Origin: Lachnospiraceae bacterium UBA7199
GTDB lineage: Bacteria; Bacillota; Clostridia; Lachnospirales; Lachnospiraceae
Assembly: GCA_002490775.1 (NCBI GenBank)
Contig: DKUR01000093.1
Span: 1-14,511 of the forward strand
DNA: 14,511 bases
Direction: 5' to 3'
This document shows positions 7,201 through 14,130 of this stretch, piece after piece. The notes under the pieces are model-generated. The model made no database searches and had not been told where the DNA came from. It saw only the letters and a list, made by a program, of their open reading frames with translations. The position numbers were made by a program, and so were the translations under genes. Each line of letters begins with the position of its first letter. Positions within the stretch are counted from its first letter, which is position 1.

Positions 7201-9835
7201 AGGGCATAATCAGTTAAAGACGGGTGCTGATTCAGCATTAAAGCTGATTGCAACTCAGTATCATGGGGAGTCAGGTGCTTTTGCATCTGAGGTGGCTGCC
7301 CTCAAAGTAGGGCGCAATGAAATTACCATACCAGCTATCCAAAGCCTTGCCTGTGAGGGCGGCGGCGCACTCTATATTCAATACACTGGAAATAATGAAA
7401 ACGACAGATATGCGGTACGGGTAAGCGGAGGCGCCAGGGAACCGGTTTTGAACCTTTATGGGGTTACCGATCCGATGGAAAGAAAGGAACGCATTACAAA
7501 TTATGTAAAAGAACTGGAAGAACATGTGGCAGCGCTGGAGGAAATGCACAGCCAAATACATGAGGCAGCTCCAGAGGGCAGTAAGGTGAACCGCAGCTAT
7601 GATAGGCAAAACTGTATTCTTGGGGCAACAGATATTGTTCTGGATCAAATGATGCTGTCTGTATCGGCAGAGCAGATTCTTGCAGGAATGGGGAAGGGAA
7701 CTACACAGGAACGTGCAGACCGGTTAGAACAGTCGCTTAAGGCAATGGAAGACATGATGGTGTTGTTTTATCAGCATAAAGGTCTTGGTCAGGGCGAAGA
7801 TGTTCCCGCAACGGACCAGATGCCCGCCCAGCATTTGAATATCCGGTATATGAGAATGTTCTCCGGGGCATTTATGTATGCAGCCGGAAATCATATCGGA
7901 ATTGAATGGGGCTCTGTACCAGGGCTGGCTTCAGCAGTGCCAGTGCAGGCGGATGCAGATGGAAGGTATGTAAGCGGAAGATATTTTGGCTGGGGAATCA
8001 GCCATGAAATCGGACACAATATCAATCAGGGCAGCTATGCCATAGCAGAGGTGACGAATAATTATTTTGCACAGCTTACAAAGTCGGAAGACAGCAATAG
8101 CACAGTGCGTTTTGACTATGAAAAGGTATATGAAAAAGTAACCTCGGGCACAGTGGGCAGGCCTTCTAATGTGTTTACCCATCTTGCCATGTACTGGCAG
8201 CTTCATCTTGCCTATGACAGAGGGTATAATTATAAGACCTATGATAGTTATCAGGAGCAGCAGGCCAACCTGTTCTTTGCGCGGGTGGATTCCTATAGCA
8301 GAGATCCTTCCAGAGCAAAGGGATATTTAAGACTTGATGGCGGCGCAGATCAAAATATTATGCGTCTTGCCTGTGCGGCGGCCGAGAAGGATTTAACAGA
8401 ATTCTTCATACGCTGGGGACTTGTTCCTGATGCAGAAACAATCAGTTATGCAGAGCAGTTTGAAAAGGAGGAAAGAGCTCTTTATTATCTGACAGATGAT
8501 GCAAGGGTTTATGAAATAGAGCATGGTACAGCCGGTTCTATCAGAGGAAGAGATGTGATAGGCAGCGGCAGTGCCGTAAGCGTAAGCAGCAGGATACCCA
8601 ATGAAGTGACTATCTCCATTCAAAGCATGGCAAATAAAGATGTGATTCTCGGATATGAAATTGCCCGATATCATTATGAAGATGGCCTGGCAGTAAGAGA
8701 AGTTATCGGGTTTACAACAGAATCTTCTTATGTGGATCATGTATCAACAATCAATAACAGAGTAATGACCTATGAGGTTACCGCTGTGGATCAGTTTGGT
8801 TACCGTTCTAACAGCAGGGTGCTTGGAGATGTGCGGATATCTCATGACGGAAGTCATGATAAATCCATGTGGACGATAACCACAAATATGGTTTCAATTC
8901 ATGATGGAGCAGGTGAAGCAGTTGAGGAAGATCCCTGTGCGCCGGAAAACGTTTCAGCGATTTATAATGCTTTTGATAATGATTACAAAAACAACTACGA
9001 AGGGCTGACCGCCGGAAGAAATGCAGAAATTTTAATTCAAATGAATCAAGTGCTTGAAGTATGCGGTCTGAAATATACAATTAAGTCAGGTACACCTATT
9101 GGAGATTATGAAGTTGAAATCAGCATGGATGGGACTACCTGGACAACGGTAAAAACAGGAAGCTTCGAAAATAAGACAGGAAGCCAGACGATCTATTTTG
9201 AAAATGCAGATAAAGATCCCTGGGTAGCTACTTATGATGCTGCTTATGTAAGATTAAGGGCAGTGGGGCAGTCAAAGATGTGCGTTTCGGAAATTGATCT
9301 GTTAGGGCCTTCAGGAGACAGTATTTCCTTTGGGGTAAAGGAAGACAGTACCCAGGGGGCAGTGGGAATTTTAAGTGCCGATTATACATATGAGACGGGA
9401 AAGAAGATTCCCAAAGGTTCCCTGATCTTTACCGGGAGTTATAAGGGAAATCCAGCCTATAATGTTGTAGTTCTTTATGATAAAGATGGAAATATCGTAG
9501 GCGGCGTGGATGAGGATAATGTTTTAAAGTCTGAACAGATTATTTTAGCCCATGTGCCTGAAAATGGATTGCTGGGTGAGGTAAGTGATGGAATCTGGAT
9601 TTATTGGATCGAACCGGACGCAATTCCCAATGACTTGAAAGGACAGACAGTGCGTGCACAGTTGTATCGTGTAGATCATGCATTGACTAACGAAGGGCAA
9701 AGAATCGTGAGCGATACGCTTCCTCTTAAAATACCAGATGTATTAGAACAAATTACCCTAAAAAGCAGTATAGATACGGAAGATAATACAAGCATACAAT
9801 GGCAGGTGATAGGAAGTGAAACAGGTTCAGAGTAA
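4235..9835 (+). CDS. Secreted multidomain M60-like (enhancin-type) metallopeptidase with internal dockerin
   Basis: 1866 residues; AAGGAG (4221-4226) sits 8 nt before the ATG. Signal peptide about 1-23 (ending PVQA). Residues about 64-158 are a Ser/Pro-rich linker. About 165-285 is an unknown beta-sandwich directly before a dockerin (about 290-350) with two calcium loops: D292, N294, D296, D303 and D329, N331, D333, D340. About 350-520 is discoidin-like, then Fn3 domains at about 523-618 and 619-710, and another F5/8C-like region (about 715-865). The M60 peptidase core spans about 968-1290: HEIGH at 1257-1261 with E1272 downstream, fitting the family motif HExxH-x(8-24)-E for zinc and catalysis. 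An Fn3-like domain (about 1453-1537), a discoidin domain (about 1570-1692) and an unrecognised beta-rich tail follow. M60 enzymes cut O-glycosylated mucin-type proteins. There is no LPxTG; docking through the downstream cohesin-like protein is inferred. Confidence 0.87.
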   Translation: MKQITAWLTAFGLLISCILPVQAAETSGMDLFRTTQEDTEADSQNKEDKNDNIEAKTGIISGPEASASPSPYASTSPSISSSPDVNPSPGVSASPSVKPDTSSNASPGTSAGDDPGMNEKLSPSPKQPDVSASPSVSPETAVSTSPSASPVPSASPQGQQLFSGKDDWNEKQASVSGMGGIEVVLMNALPVYQGSRIYLTVSLEGEGSKEVILESNSEKHSVLFEELSSGTYHLKISEKEDSGSRFGFLTYEQDIQVSGDIKTAEIYTGFIELDGISYTKDSPHPGVLLIGDVNRDGKIDELDKDAIMKAISRGTDGVLVGNPNENPTDLNKDGQTDLVDLQYYANSKARINENADMQACVYSRLPSDAVQVNVNTASTQVSGDPGELLKDNGSGIKLQNIDGTEISEQSPVEIGFNLAGSSQDSQKVEQIAVSMEGDAIQSGMLTIVTKDGDEIPFAIENGQAVSMSRMAQQQEQSDMLTIDLRGQVAVKKVTLLITRLNKGGSLAEISKVEFLNDTQNRIPAPTMYVPKGLTLTGANKSFRVSWDNQVNVTGYEVRISYEGQTETRRVTSNQLEVKSFKGNRLKNGEIYEVSVQSVNGTWSSGYCSPGAVSPVISGKPDAPDNLKAVGGYCRIVLSWKNMEDTDSYNVYYKAEGENSYSKVTGITQNRYVISNLKDETRYEVYVTGVNELGESNPSIHSEAWTITVKPAQMPNYKLINESNGKGAVSAHIVSVTHGRGSMVSSPLDKDGSSALGTVDKDAASYYQVLDWDDGASYPAATKGLLFTLDDYYEMNYITFAEVEDIGYYSGAYVYYYDAEHPEGVAAKNLSLLQRTDVNGRKYYLIKLAEPVRANKVRLGFTRGNNQREIIISEVNFYYYDSLENDILALYGDDLHTTLKDHVTETTIDALQKRLDTKDAKSGEYHPERAMLQRELDNARGLLTSDFQDIVEINAKITAAKDSHLGFGGLNAWQPLGITAYEGEQIVVYVGHNQLKTGADSALKLIATQYHGESGAFASEVAALKVGRNEITIPAIQSLACEGGGALYIQYTGNNENDRYAVRVSGGAREPVLNLYGVTDPMERKERITNYVKELEEHVAALEEMHSQIHEAAPEGSKVNRSYDRQNCILGATDIVLDQMMLSVSAEQILAGMGKGTTQERADRLEQSLKAMEDMMVLFYQHKGLGQGEDVPATDQMPAQHLNIRYMRMFSGAFMYAAGNHIGIEWGSVPGLASAVPVQADADGRYVSGRYFGWGISHEIGHNINQGSYAIAEVTNNYFAQLTKSEDSNSTVRFDYEKVYEKVTSGTVGRPSNVFTHLAMYWQLHLAYDRGYNYKTYDSYQEQQANLFFARVDSYSRDPSRAKGYLRLDGGADQNIMRLACAAAEKDLTEFFIRWGLVPDAETISYAEQFEKEERALYYLTDDARVYEIEHGTAGSIRGRDVIGSGSAVSVSSRIPNEVTISIQSMANKDVILGYEIARYHYEDGLAVREVIGFTTESSYVDHVSTINNRVMTYEVTAVDQFGYRSNSRVLGDVRISHDGSHDKSMWTITTNMVSIHDGAGEAVEEDPCAPENVSAIYNAFDNDYKNNYEGLTAGRNAEILIQMNQVLEVCGLKYTIKSGTPIGDYEVEISMDGTTWTTVKTGSFENKTGSQTIYFENADKDPWVATYDAAYVRLRAVGQSKMCVSEIDLLGPSGDSISFGVKEDSTQGAVGILSADYTYETGKKIPKGSLIFTGSYKGNPAYNVVVLYDKDGNIVGGVDEDNVLKSEQIILAHVPENGLLGEVSDGIWIYWIEPDAIPNDLKGQTVRAQLYRVDHALTNEGQRIVSDTLPLKIPDVLEQITLKSSIDTEDNTSIQWQVIGSETGSE
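4427..4708 (+). repeat. Degenerate Ser/Pro-rich repeat tract in the M60 gene
   Basis: About 280 bp of recurring AGYCCnAGY/GCAAG units encode repeated S-A-S-P-S and S-P-S-x-S peptides (residues about 64-158), broken up by short acidic stretches. It is a low-complexity linker between the signal peptide and the folded modules, probably spanning the cell wall and possibly O-glycosylated. Units are degenerate, with no fixed spacer. Copy number may vary between strains. Confidence 0.8.
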
Positions 9836-11039
9836 ATTATATTTGGGATTGGCCATACTTGGATTACTCGTCCCGCTGCAGGTAAATGCAGCGGGGCAGG
9901 ATTCGGTGGAATTAAGCCAGGATGGAACTAAAGTAGCTGTATCATTGGAAATGAGTAATGCGGCGCAGGAAAAGATCACAACAGTAGCAGTATCTTTGGA
10001 GGTAAAAACTGACGGTCAGGAAAAGGTGACGGTGGACTTTCAGTTTTCCCCGCAGTTGAGCGGAACAGAGCATGGTTACGTTTATAATGAAGATACTGGC
10101 AGGCTGGATATTTATGTAGCTTCTGCAACAACCCTGTTTTCTGAGGAAAAACTCAATTTGGGAAATGTGCAGGTTCAGCCAGTAGATGCAGCTAAAACGG
10201 TGTCAGCAAATATAAGCTATTGCCAGAATTCCTTCCAGACAGCCAATAGTTCCTATGGAGATAAAACACCAATGGTAGAAGGTGAGACTGCATCTGTAGA
10301 TATAAAGGTTGGCAATGGCGTAAATGATTCCACATCCTCCGGCGGAAATACAACCGGATCAGGAAATAATAATGGGGAAGCTGCAGGCAAGGGTTCAGAA
10401 AGCAGCGCAGGAGGCGCATCTCAGAGCGGCAGTTTGGCAAATGATAACCGCAATCAGGGATTATATGATGAGACCACCAGATTTGTAAATGATCCGGCCA
10501 ATGCTCAGCTCCTTGCAACTTCTATTATTAAAGGGACAAATTCGGGGACAGGATTTACTGATATGAGCGCCGCAGCAGGGCTTATTGGGGCAGGAAACCG
10601 TGGAACAGGCGGCATAGGCATTAAGCCGGGCAGCGGAATAAGTCAGGCAAAGGAGACAGGAAAGGTATCGGTGGTTTCTCCGGAAAATGGTCCAGCCAGT
10701 ATTTTGGTTTCAGGAGAAAATAGTGGGAACAGTGGAGAAGGTTTATTCGCGGGAATAACCGAAGATAGTTCTAAGCAGGATGGAAAAGACGGATATGCGG
10801 AAATCATGCTGGATCAGAAAAATGGTGGTGCAGTGGATAGTCGGAAAAATGTGAAAAGGAATATAATTATTGCAGCAGGAATTACTTTAGCCGGAATACT
10901 GCTTACAGGAGTAATTTTTGCTTTCGTCAGAATCTTAAGAATGCCGGCAGCAGGAAACAAAAAGAAGCGAAAGAAAAAGAGACGAAAGAAAAGGAGACAT
11001 AATGTAAATAGAAAGCCGGAAAGAAGGAGAAAAAGGTAA
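9816..11039 (+). CDS. Membrane-anchored cohesin-like surface protein with basic cytosolic tail
   Basis: 407 residues from GTG 9816, overlapping the M60 gene by 20 bp; AGGTGAT (9804-9810) precedes it inside the M60 gene, so translation is probably coupled. Signal peptide about 1-25 (ending QVNA). Residues about 29-165 form one beta-sandwich whose pattern recalls cohesins: VTVDFQFSP, then YVYNEDTGRLDIYVAS, then TLFSEEKLNLGNVQVQ, like the cohesin run in which a strand L-x-[LI]-x-x-[AS]-S is followed by a final strand of the K-[LI]-x-[LI]-G-x-[LIV] type. A Ser/Gly/Asn-rich linker (about 166-225) and a long low-complexity region follow. A transmembrane helix lies at about 349-374, with about 30 mostly Lys/Arg residues after it. 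No LPxTG is present. The upstream gene carries a dockerin, so this is a plausible docking partner. The cohesin call rests on pattern and context and needs a profile search; other beta-sandwich folds are possible. Confidence 0.6.
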   Translation: MKQVQSKLYLGLAILGLLVPLQVNAAGQDSVELSQDGTKVAVSLEMSNAAQEKITTVAVSLEVKTDGQEKVTVDFQFSPQLSGTEHGYVYNEDTGRLDIYVASATTLFSEEKLNLGNVQVQPVDAAKTVSANISYCQNSFQTANSSYGDKTPMVEGETASVDIKVGNGVNDSTSSGGNTTGSGNNNGEAAGKGSESSAGGASQSGSLANDNRNQGLYDETTRFVNDPANAQLLATSIIKGTNSGTGFTDMSAAAGLIGAGNRGTGGIGIKPGSGISQAKETGKVSVVSPENGPASILVSGENSGNSGEGLFAGITEDSSKQDGKDGYAEIMLDQKNGGAVDSRKNVKRNIIIAAGITLAGILLTGVIFAFVRILRMPAAGNKKKRKKKRRKKRRHNVNRKPERRRKR

Positions 11040-12064
11040 TGGTTTCATTTGAGAATGATTATACAACAGGGGCCCATCCGCAGGTGCTAAAGCGCCTTTT
11101 AGAAACAAATTTGGAGGCAGTGTCAGGCTATGGCAGCGACGCTTATTGCAGCAGTGCACGGGAAAAGATCAGAAAAGCGTGTGCTTGTCCGGAGGCAGAT
11201 GTCTATTTTTTGGTTGGCGGTACACAAACCAATGCTGTTGTCATTTCTACAATGCTTAAAAATTACGAAGGGGTAATAACTGCTGCTACAGGTCATATAA
11301 ATGTTCATGAGGCAGGAGCGATTGAATATACAGGTCATAAAGTGCTTGAAATTCCACATCACAATGGGAAAATAAATCCGCAGGAGTTAAGAGATTACCT
11401 GCAGGTCTTTTATGGAGATGAAACTCATGAGCATATGGTTTTTCCGGGTATGGTATATCTTTCTCATCCTACAGAGTATGGAACATTGTATACAAAATCG
11501 GAATTGGAAAGCATTTCTGCTATTTGTAAGGCCTATCATATCCAATTGTATATAGATGGCGCGAGGCTGGGATATGGCCTGGCAAGCCTTGATACAGATG
11601 TGACGCTGGAAGCCATTGCGGAAATTTGTGATGTGTTTTATATTGGAGGTACAAAGGTTGGCGCTTTATGTGGAGAGGCAGTAGTATTTACAAAGAAAAA
11701 CACACCGCCTCATTTTATCACAATGGTAAAACAGCATGGCGCACTTTTGGCGAAAGGAAGACTCCTTGGTATACAGTTTGACGCTTTATTTACAGAGAAT
11801 CTGTATTGGAAAATCGGCCGCCATGCAATTGAAATGGCAGAACAGTTGAAAGGAGTCTTAAAAGAAAAAGGGTATTTCATGCCCTGGGATTCTCCTACCA
11901 ATCAGCAGTTTATTGTTTTGGAAAATGAACGGATGGAGAAGTTAAAAAGTCAGGTAAAATTCAGTTTTGTGGGAAAATATGATAAAACCCACACGATTGC
12001 CCGATTTGTAACAAGCTGGTCCACTACACAAGAGGATATAGAGCATTTAAAGAAGATTCTTTAG
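11039..12064 (+). CDS. ltaE: Low-specificity L-threonine aldolase (PLP-dependent)
   Basis: 341 residues, close to the family's usual length of about 335-350. Its ATG shares one base with the preceding stop (TAATG); AAGGAG at 11024-11029 lies 9 nt upstream, inside the basic tail of the preceding gene. The enzyme splits L-threonine, and usually allo-threonine, into glycine and acetaldehyde in the cytosol. Seen: the N-terminal FENDYTTGAHPQVL with SGYGSDAY, LVGGTQTN (cofactor phosphate region), LYIDGARLGYGL with D173, expected to hold the PLP pyridine nitrogen, and FYIGGTKVGALCGEAVVF with K206, the expected Schiff-base lysine. All key residues seem present. It belongs to the beta-eliminating lyase family and is the fourth gene in the block. 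Close coupling to a mucinase operon is unusual; threonine from mucin might be its substrate (inference). Confidence 0.9.
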   Translation: MVSFENDYTTGAHPQVLKRLLETNLEAVSGYGSDAYCSSAREKIRKACACPEADVYFLVGGTQTNAVVISTMLKNYEGVITAATGHINVHEAGAIEYTGHKVLEIPHHNGKINPQELRDYLQVFYGDETHEHMVFPGMVYLSHPTEYGTLYTKSELESISAICKAYHIQLYIDGARLGYGLASLDTDVTLEAIAEICDVFYIGGTKVGALCGEAVVFTKKNTPPHFITMVKQHGALLAKGRLLGIQFDALFTENLYWKIGRHAIEMAEQLKGVLKEKGYFMPWDSPTNQQFIVLENERMEKLKSQVKFSFVGKYDKTHTIARFVTSWSTTQEDIEHLKKIL

Positions 12065-12078
12065 AATAAGGAGTGTTT

Positions 12079-12852
12079 ATGATTAGAGAAAATGAATTTC
12101 CAATCTTAGAGTATAGTACAGAATATGATGCAGTGATAAATCCGGCAAAAAAAGATGAGGCCTTTCCACGTCTTTGCATTATGACTTTTTTCAGAGATGT
12201 ATTTGAATCATTTATCAGTAAATATCCTGGTGAGATCATTGGTACTTATGCCTCTGAAATGAGGGAATTCCATGCTTATAGGGTGAAGTATAAAGGAATT
12301 GATATTTGCATTATTCAAGCAGCAGTTGGCGCTGGTTCGATTTCAATAATGACGGACTGGCTGTATGGAAAAGGAGTTGAGGTATTATTATGCTGTGGAT
12401 GCTGTGGTGTGCTTGCAGATATTCCTGAGGGAGATGTTATTATTCCTGTCCGGGCGCTAAGAGATGAGGGGGCATCCTATAAATATTTACCTCCAAGCAG
12501 ATACATTGAATTAAATAAAAAGCCAGTGCAGATTTTTAAACAGGTGCTGGAAGAATATAAGATACCTTATATAGAATGTACAACATGGTCAACAGATGGA
12601 TTTTACAGGGAAACTAGAGAAATGGTAGAACATAGAATCAGTCAGGGATGTCAGGCAGTTGAAATGGAGTGTTCCGCTATGGCAGCAATTGCCCAATTTC
12701 GTAATAAGCTTTTTGGACAGTTGTTGTATAGTGGAGATATTTTGGTGGGAACAGAAACTTATAATGACAGGAATTGGTATGCAAATTTGTCAGCACGGGA
12801 AAAAATCTTTCAGATAACGTTAGAGTCCCTGATTAGATTTAGGATGGTATAA
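12079..12852 (+). CDS. Nucleoside phosphorylase (PNP/uridine phosphorylase family)
   Basis: 257 residues from ATG 12079. AAGGAG at 12068-12073 lies 5 nt before it; an in-frame GTG at 12073 overlaps that site and is a poorer start. It starts 14 bp after the aldolase and is the last gene of the block. The family cleaves the glycosidic bond of purine nucleosides or uridine using phosphate. Seen: QAAVGAGSIS (80-89), a phosphate/ribose loop of the GxGxxS type; LLCCGCCGVL (103-112), replacing the usual G-T-[SA/C]-G-G-L; STDGFYRET (171-179); EMECSA (195-200), whose glutamates contact ribose; and SGD (218-220), the base-binding region. Length and SGD/MECSA arrangement suit hexameric PNP_UDP_1 enzymes. 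Substrate (uridine, purine nucleoside or a methylthio derivative) cannot be told. No clear terminator follows; the convergent esterase ends only 5 bp away. Confidence 0.85.
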   Translation: MIRENEFPILEYSTEYDAVINPAKKDEAFPRLCIMTFFRDVFESFISKYPGEIIGTYASEMREFHAYRVKYKGIDICIIQAAVGAGSISIMTDWLYGKGVEVLLCCGCCGVLADIPEGDVIIPVRALRDEGASYKYLPPSRYIELNKKPVQIFKQVLEEYKIPYIECTTWSTDGFYRETREMVEHRISQGCQAVEMECSAMAAIAQFRNKLFGQLLYSGDILVGTETYNDRNWYANLSAREKIFQITLESLIRFRMV

Positions 12853-12857
12853 GGTAT

Positions 12858-13781
12858 TTATAAAAATCCTTTCTTCAGAAATAAAATGCGTTTTTTGATA
12901 TTACGAACTGCTATTTTGGTTTTTAAAGCAGAGTCATATCCATGAATGGTTCCTTTTGTTTCATTTATTTCAACATTTGCCCCTGCTTCCTGCAATCTCT
13001 TTCCATATAGAATACCTTCATCACGTAAGCAATCGTATTCCGTAGTTTCGATGTAGGTATCTGGAATTATTTGAGGCAGATGATTATGTATTGGAGAGGC
13101 AGCATATATATCTTTATTTTTCAAATTCCTGCAATAATATGTCCACATACGTTTATTATTTTTTGAATTCCATAGCGGAGTATCTGAAAACTGTTTCATG
13201 GAATCTGTCTGCATGGTTGCATCTGTTAAAGGATATACAAGCATTTGAATACATGGCTGTTTTAAATTTTCATGTTCATAATTATTACAAACAAGTGCAG
13301 CAATTGATGCGCCAGCGCTATCCCCGGCTACGCCAATTTTGTCACTATCAATTCCCAGTGCTTCTGCATTTTCCATAATGTATTTATATAGTGCCAAAAC
13401 ATCATTGTATGCAGCCGGATATGGATATTTAGGTGTCAAATGATAATCTGGAAAATAAACCCTGCATTTGGCTTTCATTGCATAGATACAAGCAAGTTTT
13501 TTATGATAGGAAGAAGCTCTATAACTGAATGCTCCACCATGCACATAAATTAAACATGGCAGCTTTTCTATTACATTTGATGGCTCAAATATTTCGAACT
13601 TACATTTTAGCCCCTTATATCCTTCAATTGTAATATTTCTATTCATAATTTCTTTAGGTACCATTGTTAAATAAAAGGATACAACCTGAAAGATATTAGC
13701 ACACTTTATAATCACCTTATTATATGGTATATTTCTTGCTATTTTCTTTAGTTCAGAATTAATTTGATTTTTATATTTCAT
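12858..13781 (-). CDS. Alpha/beta hydrolase, HSL-family (family IV) esterase
   Basis: 307 residues, typical for the hormone-sensitive-lipase-like esterases. Seen in order: HGGAFSYRAS (81-90), the oxyanion-hole HGGG-type motif with its last G replaced by A; PDYHLTPKYPYPAAYNDV (111-128), the common P-x-Y-x-L-x-P-E-x-x-x-P-A pattern with K for E; GDSAG (153-157) with nucleophile S155; YDCLRDEG (249-256) with D250 as acid; and HGYD with H280. The triad is complete, so activity on short-chain acyl or acetyl esters is likely. No signal peptide is clear, although 21-45 is moderately hydrophobic. The ribosome site AAGAAGGAA lies about 13 nt before the ATG, longer than usual, so initiation may be weak. 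The gene converges on the nucleoside phosphorylase with a 5-bp gap and appears more AT-rich than the M60 block. De-acetylation of host or dietary glycans is possible but unsupported. Confidence 0.88.
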   Translation of the reverse strand: MKYKNQINSELKKIARNIPYNKVIIKCANIFQVVSFYLTMVPKEIMNRNITIEGYKGLKCKFEIFEPSNVIEKLPCLIYVHGGAFSYRASSYHKKLACIYAMKAKCRVYFPDYHLTPKYPYPAAYNDVLALYKYIMENAEALGIDSDKIGVAGDSAGASIAALVCNNYEHENLKQPCIQMLVYPLTDATMQTDSMKQFSDTPLWNSKNNKRMWTYYCRNLKNKDIYAASPIHNHLPQIIPDTYIETTEYDCLRDEGILYGKRLQEAGANVEINETKGTIHGYDSALKTKIAVRNIKKRILFLKKGFL

Positions 13782-13849
13782 TGTAAAGATATATTCCTTC
13801 TTTTATAATCTCCATGCTTTCAATTTGACGTTAACAATGACACTAAATT

Positions 13850-13969
13850 TTATTGCTTTTTAAGTTCAGCAATAGCGCAATATGGTACTTTTAGAGTAAA
13901 TTCTTCATGTGTTTTTGCTGTAACAGATTTTTCCACGTCTGTCAAATGCTGCGGAACTTTCCGCTGAAA
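13850..13969 (-). pseudogene. Possible remnant of a coding region, 39 codons without a start
   Basis: On the minus strand a 39-codon open stretch lies between TGA (13972-13970) and TAA (13852-13850), reading FQRKVPQHLTDVEKSVTAKT and then HEEFTLKVPYCAIAELKKQ. It has no ATG near its start and no ribosome site, yet its composition is more protein-like than random AT-rich spacer, so it might be the decayed 3' end of a lost gene. I do not recognise the sequence. A chance open frame of this length is quite possible. Confidence 0.25.
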
Positions 13970-14032
13970 TCATTCTATATCGAATTTTGCACAAAAGCAA
14001 GTTTTTGAAAGTGAGGGATATGAAAAAATACT

Positions 14033-14077
14033 AAAAAAAGGGACTCCTGCATATTAAGTGTTGCAAGAATCCCTTTT
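14033..14077 (-). terminator. Intrinsic terminator for the leftward zinc-ribbon gene
   Basis: AAAAGGGACTCCTGCA (14036-14051) faces TGCAAGAATCCCTTTT (14062-14077). The two mismatches seen on the plus strand are C-A, but in minus-strand RNA they become G-U wobbles, giving a full 16-bp stem, and the stem is then followed by a run of seven U (14039-14033). Both points set the direction as minus, about 55 bp past the stop at 14131. Confidence 0.85.
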
Positions 14078-14087
14078 GTTAACATAA

Positions 14088-14112
14088 GGATGGCCGGCAA
14101 AGCCTGGCATCC
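14088..14112. other. Bulged hairpin downstream of the zinc-ribbon gene
   Basis: GGAT-G-GCC-GGC, loop AAA, GCC-T-GGC-ATCC forms a 10-bp stem with one bulged base on each side. It lies between the stop at 14131 and the terminator at 14033-14077. On the plus strand T-rich DNA follows, but no plus-strand gene ends here. It may be a second stem of the 3' untranslated region. Confidence 0.35.
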
Positions 14113-14130
14113 GTTGTTTTTCTTGATATT

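Larger units (their letters stand above)
13782..14130. other. Gene-poor intergenic stretch
   Basis: About 350 bp between the esterase start and the next gene. It contains a ribosome site for the esterase, a short open coding-like remnant on the minus strand (13850-13969), a minus-strand terminator (14033-14077) and a bulged hairpin (14088-14112). No convincing promoter for the esterase and no RNA gene could be recognised. Confidence 0.6.

Noticed and set aside
10923..10960. Sortase signal at the C-terminus of the docking protein
   Set aside because: No LPxTG-like motif precedes the hydrophobic segment, and the basic tail is far longer than in sortase substrates.
10990..11007. Second ribosome site plus ATG (AAGGAGACATAATG) near the end of the docking gene
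   Set aside because: The ATG is followed at once by TAA, so nothing is encoded.
12073..12078. GTG start two codons upstream for the nucleoside phosphorylase
   Set aside because: It overlaps the AAGGAG ribosome site; the ATG at 12079 has normal spacing.
12840..12880. Terminator between the convergent phosphorylase and esterase genes
   Set aside because: Only a weak, mismatched AT-rich inverted repeat is present; not convincing.
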